Of a DNA stretch of 64,000 nt, positions 56,431 to 64,000 are shown piece by piece; position 1 is the stretch's first letter; every line of letters begins with the position of its first letter. The DNA is taken from contig NC_057373.1 of NCBI RefSeq assembly GCF_016906535.1, positions 1,798,001-1,862,000 on the forward strand. Reading direction: 5' to 3'. Below the pieces are notes generated by a model. The model did no database searches. It was not told where the DNA came from and was given only the letters and a program-made list of their open reading frames with translations. This DNA is from Rhizoctonia solani. Its lineage: Eukaryota; Basidiomycota; Agaricomycetes; Cantharellales; Ceratobasidiaceae. Both the position numbers and the translations under genes were made by a program.

Positions 56431-56951
56431 TGTTTTGGCTTTGAGTAGAGCAGTAGAAACAGAGTAAAAGCCTATTCAAAGACAAACAGAAGATAGAAGG
56501 AGAATTAAAAGTTGAGAAGGGAAGCTGATGACAGCTGAGCGAGGCGACAGTCCTACTAAACCGCATCTTTTTAAGTATCTCGCGAGTCATAAGAGCCGAT
56601 GCAATTGAGCGAAAATCTCATCACGAAAAAGTGGAAATGGTCCGCCAAATACTGAAATATGATCTATCGGTAGTATATAATGACCAAAGTACTCGAAACC
56701 GGAGCATACAAGCGGATGAACATCAATTGAGGACCTATCGGATCACGGTTAGCTTCGCCAGCATTTGTCCCTCGGGTTAGGCTGAGTAATATGGGCGCTT
56801 AATCTACCGGCGGCATATTCTCGATCTTGTCTCTGATTCCCATCACACTACTGGAGCAAAATCGACGGTAAGCAAGCTGAGATTATTCAATCAAATCTAT
56901 GGGATTACAAACGCGTTCTAGAGGCCAAAGGCAAACCTCTAACGACTGCCT
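56431..56951. other. Divergent promoter region of the GST gene and COX15
   Basis: About 520 bp between divergent starts. No coding frame; no motif clearly recognised. Confidence 0.45.
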
Positions 56952-58740
56952 ATGGCTCGTCTACTGGCGCCTCAGTGGGCATCCTGCCTGAGACGTTCTG
57001 CCCTGTCAAATTCGATACTGGGGTCAGGCTCGACCCCTCTCCGTTCATTCGGACACTTCGCTGCCCCAACTGTCAAAAACACTAGCACCACGACATTATG
57101 TGGATCTAAGCTGCTCCGAAACATGTCTGCGACGGCGATCCCTCGACTAACAGTTTCCTTGACGCAATTTAATGGTTTCTTTACATCTAGAAAAATGGCG
57201 AGCGCTGCTTCTACTTTCGTCGATATTGATAGCAAGCCGGAGGCCAACCAAAATTCGACTCCGCCACCGCCAGAAGAGCCTATTGAAACACCTGTGCTTT
57301 CGCCGCCCGTAGTCGGCCATTGGTTGATTGGTTGTGCCGGCTTAGTTTTCGCAATTGTAGTCGTTGGCGGGATTACCCGCCTAACAGAATCAGGGTTATC
57401 TATTGTGGAATGGAGACCTATCACAGGTATTCTTCCTCCACTTAGCGAGGCCGAGTGGGAAGAAGAATTTACTAAATACAAGGCCACTCCCGAATTTAAG
57501 ATGTGAGTGTGCTACTTTTCCAGTAGGCACACAATTGACGACCATTGCCGGAATGTGCTTAGCCTGAATCATCGTATTACAATCGAAGAGTTTAAACAAA
57601 TATTCTTTTGGGAATATGCGCATCGTGTACTGGGCCGGATAATTGGTCTTGCATTTGTTTTGCCTCTTGCATACTTCGTCATCCGCAAGCGCGTTCCTCG
57701 TTCTATGTTCCTCCCTGGCCTGACTCGATCACAACTTGGTTTACCGGCATCCGCTCCAGCCCCTAACCCTCTCCCATTACCGACTCTGACGCCATACCTC
57801 GGCGGATTGGCGCTGCTTATCGGTGCGCAAGGGGCTTTAGGCTGGTACATGGTGAAATCTGGGCTCGCAGACTCGCTTTTGACGACGCCAGGCGCTGTTC
57901 CTCGTGTTAGTCAATACAGATTGGCTGCCCATCTCGGGTGTGCCTTGGCTCTCTACGTTGGCATGCTCGGAGGGGGCATGGCGGTCATAAGGGATTGGAA
58001 ATGGGCACATGGAAAAGCTAAGGGAATTGAGGCACTAGAAAAGGCTCTGCAAAGCAACGCTGTCAAGGTTTTCAAGGCACGAGTGGGAGTTCTTGGAGCA
58101 CTTGTGTTTTTGACAGCGCTTTCTGGTAAGGACGCATATATCGGTGTTATTTCTTGTCACTCATCAGATGTAGGGGCATTTGTTGCTGGACTCGATGCCG
58201 GGCTCGTGTACAACGAGTTCCCTACTATGGGCGGTCGACTTGCCCCTCCTCGTGCAGAATTGATGAACCCAGCATATGCTCAAAGGGAAGACAAATCTGA
58301 TCTGTGGTGGAGGAATATGTTGGAAAATCCTAGCACAGTTCAACTTAACCATCGTATACTGGTAAGCCACTGTCATCCTAGTTGTTCTAAATGCGCTAAT
58401 TATGCCGGTACAGGCCGTGACAACATACCTTAGCACGGCACTGGTTTTCCTTCATTCACGTCGTTCTGCGGTTCGCGTACTCCTTCCTGCTCAGACAAAA
58501 CGATTGGCAGCTCTAGCTTTTGGACTAGCTAATATTCAAGTAGCTCTTGGGATCACAACCCTCTTGTACTTGGTCCCAGTACCGCTTGCCGCATCTCATC
58601 AGGCAGGAAGTGTTGCTCTCCTTACGGCAGTTATCGCTCTTGCGACAAGCCTACGGAAGCCCGGTCGTGCTGCTCGATTCTGGAAGCTTGCGGCGCAAAG
58701 AAACCAGGCTACATTCACTACCAAACTCCCGCAAGCATAA
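56952..58740 (+). CDS. COX15: Haem A synthase, mitochondrial
   Basis: Cox15 oxidises the C8 methyl of haem O to make haem A for cytochrome oxidase; inner mitochondrial membrane. [20 protein letters not shown] is a presequence. The CtaA/Cox15 core shows [56 protein letters not shown] with a haem His, then [33 protein letters not shown] with a second His, [34 protein letters not shown] and [17 protein letters not shown]. Four exons; introns at about 57502-57567, 58125-58169 and 58362-58414. About 520 residues, normal for fungi. The extra Met residues near position 58 are probably not starts. Confidence 0.95.
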
Positions 58741-58883
58741 CGACCGAATTGAAAAATACAGCATAATTGTTTTTAGTGATATCATTATCCCCACTCGGCA
58801 ATCTGTATATCTGGTAGACATACGAATATGTGCACTATTTGACATATTTCGTTTGATTGACCTGTTAAAATACAAGTGATACA

Positions 58884-60051
58884 TTACTCGCCCATCACCA
58901 CATCCTCCCCACCCGCTGGTGCATCAGCTGTTTCCTCAGCAGGGGCAGCTGTTTCCTTTGGGACCATAGAATCAATGAATACCTGAATTGGTTCGCCTTC
59001 CAAAATCCGGAACGACCCATCGGAACGAACACCTATATTTCGGTAAATTTATACAAGTATCTCCCGCTGAATTGAGTGGACTTGCCTTGTTCATGGGGAC
59101 CTGCGGGACCAACAACACCGATAGATGTGTTGTTGATGTTTAATTCTTTATCTTGCTGAAGCGTTTCACGCAGTGCATGTAGACCATGTTTGATCAATTC
59201 ATCCAGAGGAGCTGTATAACGATAAGCACCATGAGAGTAACCGAGGGCAGTCACCTTACCATCAGCAAATGATTCGTAGTGTTTCTCCAGGTAAGTCTTG
59301 GCGCTCTGGCTCCGGGCACCAATAGACATAGCATAGTACTCGTAGGAATTTCCGGATGGCGAAAACTCGTACAAGTGAGGGCCTTTCATTACATTAACAC
59401 GCCTTCCATAGGAAGGTGAGGACACTAACCTAACTGGTCCTGGCCAATCACTAGAAACCCAACACCATAAGGTCTCCTACCATATTCTTGTGTGTTTACC
59501 TGGGCCTCTGGTAGACAATTTAGAGTCAATAAGCATCTGGATTAAGTTGACATACTTTCTGCGATAGATGAGACCAGTCTGTTAACAGGGATGGGTCGGT
59601 TGAAGAGCATTCGTGAAGACATTGCTTGTTGACGCATAAAGTTACTGGAATGAATTGAGTGATAGTAAAAAACTTTGGTCTATAATAATACCTTAAGACA
59701 CGGGCATCGGATGTGAGACCAGCAATAGCTACACCACAATGATCGTCAATTCGCAAGATCTTCTTCTGGTAAGATGCGAGCTCATTGGGAGAGCGCTGTA
59801 GGATGTTTGAGAGTTACTCTTAACCAATTGAGCTGAACAGCTTGCCTTTAGTGCCAAGAATACAGCATGAGTCTTCGACCGTAATCCCACAACTGCCGAA
59901 CCCTGCTTTACAGCCTCTAGAGCATATTCGACCTGGTGTAGCCGCCCTTGCGGAGAGAACACGGTGTTATCGGAGTCATATGTATTCCTAAACTTCGTTT
60001 TATGATTTATGTTAGTTTGAGATGTGTTCAAAGATATGTTGTACTTACCAT
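58884..60051 (-). CDS. PRE5: 20S proteasome subunit alpha-6 (PSMA1/PRE5 type)
   Basis: A structural alpha-ring subunit of the proteasome. Exon 1 is just the ATG at 60049-60051; the intron 59993-60048 follows and exon 2 begins [20 protein letters not shown], the standard alpha-6 N-terminus. Then [88 protein letters not shown] and, at the end, [19 protein letters not shown] with an acidic tail. Six or seven exons, about 285 residues. Divergent from the dihydroorotate dehydrogenase gene, 200 bp between starts. Confidence 0.93.
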
Positions 60052-60252
60052 GATGGGTGCGTGAATGCAATGTCTCCGCGATTGGCTGACGCGTCGAGCA
60101 GGAGGATGCTACACAGCCACCAGATTTGATTGACGCGCGGACCGTGGTCCTTAAATTACGATAACACTAAATATGAGTTCATATTATAATAATCTCACCG
60201 ATCACCAGACCAATAACCAGCCACCTCCCCAGAATTCACTTATCCAGTGATA

Positions 60253-61389
60253 ATGGTTACATCCATCAGAGGCCTGAGATTCTCTGTCCCATTATTAAAT
60301 TCTTCCTGCCCATGGGCTTCCGATTGGGTAACCTCAGGGAACTGTACGCAAGTCCGTTCACTGGAGGGGTAACAACAAGAACTGCAACTTTAGGAGGCTT
60401 TCCGGACGATTCTCAAATACATCAAGTAAGACTCTTGATAATATGTTGGTGCATCTGGTCTGTGACTCTTTAAGGTTGCATTCTCTTCAGCCAGTACAAC
60501 TTCCTTAAATTCATATGGTTACTCCCCTTATCCATTGACTCAATACCTTCAATGGGCCAAGGAATTGATATCCAAAGATCCCAGCTCTATCAAGCCTATT
60601 ATCATTAGTATCACGTTTGACCCACCTGGAGTGAATGGGGACGAAACCCAAAGATCTCTAGACCTATTACTTCAGTCAATCCAGGCGCTTCGTCAGGAGC
60701 TTGGTGATATATGCACAGATACAAATGATCCGGTTCGAATCGCTGTCGAAATCAATACTTCTTGCCCCAATATAATCGACGAACCACCTCCAGCGTACGA
60801 GCCCGCTGCGATGCGCCCATTGCTGGCGGTCATCGCTCGGTATGTCACAAATGATCCATCCCTCGTAGTTGGGCTCAAGCTCCCACCATACATTCATTCT
60901 AAACAATTTACCGACCTTATTGAAGAACTCGCGAGGCATTCTCCTTCCGACGGGCTACACCCTATTGCATTCCTCACATGCACTAATACGCTGGGATCTA
61001 GTGTTTTATTCCAAGATCAAATAATTCCATCCAGTTTTGGGAAGCCATCTGAAGATTTTGATTTCGCTGTGCCCACAGTATATGGTGGCCTTGCGGGCGA
61101 TGCGATTCACCCCTTATCTTTAGGGTAAAGCACTATTCTTTCCAAACTCAACCGATTTAGACATTAAGCTTTTGTACGATTATCCAGCAACGTTCATCGG
61201 TTCTCCAGTCTGTTGAAGGCGCATTCGGATATCAAGCTTCGAAATATTGCTGTCATTGGAGTAGGGGGTGTTACGAGTAACGAAGCGGCCTTGCGCATGA
61301 TTAGAGCGGGTGCGACACTAGTTGAATGCGCTACAATAATAGGGGCTAAGGGTGTGGGGGTATTCGAGGAATTGTCCAAAGGTTTCTAG
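60253..61389 (+). CDS. Dihydroorotate dehydrogenase, class 1A-like, one-base frameshift
   Basis: Oxidises dihydroorotate to orotate in pyrimidine synthesis; class 1A enzymes are cytosolic and use fumarate. MVTSIRGLRFSVPLLNSSCP starts the barrel, then NLRELYASPFTGGVTTRTAT, LNSYGYSPYPLTQYLQWAKE, VAVEINTSCPN with the class 1A catalytic Cys, VVGLKLPPYI, LTCTNTLGSSVLF, GGLAGDAIHPLSLGNVHRFS and IGVGGVTSNEAALRMIRAGA. The frame changes by one base between ASDW and NLREL near 60328; a missing G in the GGG run would restore it. Without repair a shorter protein could start at the ATG at 60311. No mitochondrial presequence, unlike the class 2 enzyme most basidiomycetes use. Confidence 0.83.
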
Positions 61390-62505
61390 AGCTCACATAG
61401 CTATAACGATCATTAGATAAATCATATACATACCAGTTATTGTTGCTTAGCTGATCAAGAACTCGGCCCAAGACTGATCAATCAAGCCAGACTGGAGCAA
61501 ATTTTTGGCCAGTTGATTTAAACGAAGTTAGCGCATACATTCTATAATACTGATGGCCAGCGTGAATGCGCGACAGTAGTATCGGACTTCGGTGAACCAG
61601 AGCCACACTATTCTTGAAAGATTTTTAAATCACGTTATATTAGCCTCGATAACCCTATGTATATCACTGATCCCGATATTGCAATTTACCAACACCTCGA
61701 CCGCCTCGTAATTTAAGTACGTATTACACAAATTAAGTCGGTTGGATCGGTTACATATGGCCTCGAGCTGAAAATTCGGCCCCTATTCAGAATAGGAATG
61801 ATATTCTGAACAGATGACCGCGTATATAGCGAAACTTAATATTAGATGCTTCGAAAGATTAAAAAGAGTCAAGACAATGGATATGAGTAAATTATGTTTG
61901 ATTGTTTTCGTTAGGGACTCAGTGAGTAGCGATGAAGCCCTTTATGGAAAGTAGCCCGGCTCCACAAAATACGGCTATTCAAAACTTCGACTTCGAGCTT
62001 TGTCCGTGAATGCTGGTTTACAACCGAGCTGGAGACGCGATTACACTCGGAACGTAATATGTGTAGCATGTGCATCTACCCAGGCCTGATCTGCACCCGA
62101 CTGCATCTACCAGACCTATGTTCTGATTTTTCGGACCACCACATTGCTAAACGATATTATAATACTTTGATTAAAGGACTCTTCCTTGTGTGTCTGATTT
62201 GAGTGTACACACTGAGGTTTAGCAATGGAGCTTGCTGCCAGCTCACCAGACATATGTATTCGCCACGGGCGCCAATTCCACAAGAGTCAAAGTGGCTATG
62301 GGCTCCCGTAAGTGTCCGCCTCAACCTTTTCATGAACATCACTAGCAACTCTTTTACTGCTCAAGTAACGATGAAAGAGAGTTTAGGCGCTTAAATCTTC
62401 AGTTCCGAGCAATTAAACTAATGGCTGGTCAGTACTAAAAATCTGCTAACGGGATCGATGCACAGCTGTTGGTCTTAGGCAAGAATCGGTGGTTGACAAA
62501 AAAAA
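61390..62505. other. AT-rich intergenic region
   Basis: About 1.1 kb between two plus-strand genes. Short open frames only. The ATG at 62254 (MYSPRAPIPQESKW) could be a 5' exon of the methyltransferase, but I saw no clear join. Confidence 0.4.
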
Positions 62506-63630
62506 ATGACAGGATCCAATTATACGGCACCTCTACCACGACTAAATTCGGGAAAAGGACCCAAAGATATTCTGGATATCGCGAGTGGAAGCGGTCTATG
62601 GGTAATTGAGGTATATTTTATACCTGAGGCTGAGGATTCCACATGTAACTAATATGCACGTAGCTTGCCCACGAGTTCCCTCAAGCCCGGGTCATTGGAG
62701 TGGACATTAGTAGCCCAGGAATTTCGTAAGTTCATGTTCCGTCACGACATCAAAGTTGATAACCAACTTTCCATTGGACCCAGGAATCATGATATCCCCG
62801 GCAATGCATCTTTTTTCAGGAGACATCAGTACGTCTTGGCAACCATAGTGTCCAACTCCAAACTAATATGTATTCAAGCCGAGGGTATCCCATTTGGTGA
62901 CTCATCTTTCGATGTAGTTCAGATGAGGATCGTCCCAAGTGTAAGTGGTCACCACTCGACTCTGTTCATGTTATTTTAAGAAACTAAAATCTAACAGATA
63001 ACTGAGAGGACTTCAATTTATCAGGAGATTCATCGAGTGCTACGCCCAGGTTTGACTACCACCGTATTCAGTCCCGCATTTGTTAAACATAGCTTCGGAC
63101 AGGAGGTATCATTCAACTAGTTGAACTATCTCCACCGATATCACGTACAGGAAAACGTCCTCCAGCACTAGATGAGGCTGACCAAGCAGTGGCGCGTGGT
63201 GGATATATGCACGACGAGGATAAAGACAAAGCACCATTCGATAGCGACGGGAAACCCGTATCCTGGTCCATAGCGAGTCAAATGGCACCATCTCTTCGTA
63301 AAACCCTTTGATGTGGACGAACGTCAACCAGAAGAAAATTGGTGTCCCGATTGGTGTATGGGCCACTGGTGCGTTTGGTGTGGTACAGTACTCGATTATC
63401 TAACACAAGTACCTTGGCTTTTAGATAAGGTGGGTCAAGAAGCGGGTCAACTTATGCAGCGCCAAACCATAGAACTTTTTAATGGGTTCCGTCCTAATCT
63501 CATCGACATTGGCAGGATGGATGAAAGTGAAGTAGATGATATTATACTTAGGCTAGCCAAGGAACTGGAGGACGGCTCAAAGTGGCAGCTCGAAACTCTA
63601 TATGATTTCGTCTGGGCTGTTAGGGCCTAA
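62506..63630 (+). CDS. SAM-dependent methyltransferase, fungal class I
   Basis: Transfers a methyl group from SAM; substrate unknown. From the ATG at 62506: KGPKDILDIASGSGLWVIEL (motif I), FPQARVIGVDIS, EGIPFGDSSFDVVQMRIVPS (motif II), YQEIHRVLRPGGIIQLVELS. The C-terminal part needs two introns: KP joins KKIGVPIGVWAT (about 63259-63329), and this joins DKVGQEAGQLMQRQTIELFN (63372-63426), then SEVDDIILRLAKELEDGSKW and the end DFVWAVRA. Without these joins a false Cys/Trp-rich stretch appears. The N-terminus may be incomplete, since such enzymes usually have a helix before motif I. Resembles the large family of fungal methyltransferases near secondary-metabolite genes, but no such cluster is here. 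Confidence 0.75.
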
Positions 63631-64000
63631 GGTAGTTCAATTCTCTATAGGTACAAGACTCGAATATAATAATTGTATGCAACATTTTCAGTATTTATTC
63701 GACTGGGTGAGGGCATCCAATTTCCCTGGGATCTAGGTAACCTCGCAGTAGAAAAATGTAAATACAGTAGACTCTCACTCCATGCTCGCTCATTCCAAAT
63801 TTTTGAGGGGATTTATCGCCATTTAGCCAATAAGGTAGCTGGAATCCCGGCTTCGGCCCCCTTGATTGGAGCCCACAACGAACATGGAATGAGAGTCTAC
63901 CTGTAGTCTCGAACCCCCATATTTAGTATGATTAGCTTACGGGATCAAAGAATTTGATTTGTCATCAGGGGGTCTGATCGACAGGCAGGGACTGACGACC
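63631..64000. other. Right-edge region
   Basis: An open frame of 77 codons at 63673-63906 has no recognisable content. No gene can be supported before the window ends. Confidence 0.4.

Noticed and set aside
63313..63630. Cys/Trp-rich stretch (ENWCPDWCMGHWCVWCG) that looks like a novel metal-binding motif
   Set aside because: It is a wrong-frame reading across the methyltransferase. In the correct frame with two introns the same DNA gives KKIGVPIGVWAT-DKVGQEAG, which fits the family.

Overview
The window is nuclear DNA of a filamentous basidiomycete. I infer an Agaricomycete, possibly of the Rhizoctonia/Ceratobasidium group, from three things: almost every gene is cut by many 45-60 nt GT-AG introns, genes are packed on both strands, and a few families look Agaricomycete-like (for example a protein with IPWP and HPDK motifs). 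The genus is an inference. I saw no rRNA, convincing tRNA, CRISPR array or intact mobile element. Exon joins were worked out by hand from splice sites, reading phase and family motifs, so gene spans are more reliable than every internal junction.

Layout. 1-9.7 kb: TTI2 (3' end off the left edge), a short-chain dehydrogenase, an intronless PPR protein divergent from GTP cyclohydrolase I, the glycerophosphocholine acyltransferase GPC1, and an unknown gene. 10-16.5 kb: a secreted GH88-type hydrolase with very small exons, an IPWP/HPDK protein, a UPF0303/YBR137W-like protein, an unknown gene and an I9-type protease inhibitor. 17.8-26.7 kb: an HBS1 locus that also appears to carry a SKI7-type alternative terminal exon, a CBM48 protein with 11-residue repeats, mitochondrial SSB (RIM1) and a DUF1769 protein. 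26.7-31.8 kb is gene-poor apart from a C2H2 zinc-finger gene. 31.8-51.2 kb: an ABC transporter, PHO81 (SPX-ankyrin-GDPD), PEX12, THO2 and a PhoD-like phosphatase. 52-64 kb: EFM6, BOLA3, MRS2, a glutathione S-transferase, COX15, proteasome subunit alpha-6, a class 1A dihydroorotate dehydrogenase and a SAM methyltransferase.

Most genes are housekeeping and not clustered by pathway. Two loose themes are visible: mitochondrial proteins (PPR, RIM1, BOLA3, MRS2, COX15), with BOLA3 and MRS2 sharing one short promoter region; and phosphate or glycerophospholipid metabolism (GPC1, PHO81, PhoD).

The most interesting observations concern gene structure. The HBS1 exon ending at 18274 can join either a stop-terminated exon with SKI7-like features or the GTPase exons, in frame both ways. 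The GH88 gene needs exons of 6, 15 and 15 nt. Three introns use GC-AG ends. One proteasome gene has its ATG as a whole coding exon. Three otherwise intact genes each appear to lack one base, which looks more like base-calling or assembly error than decay.
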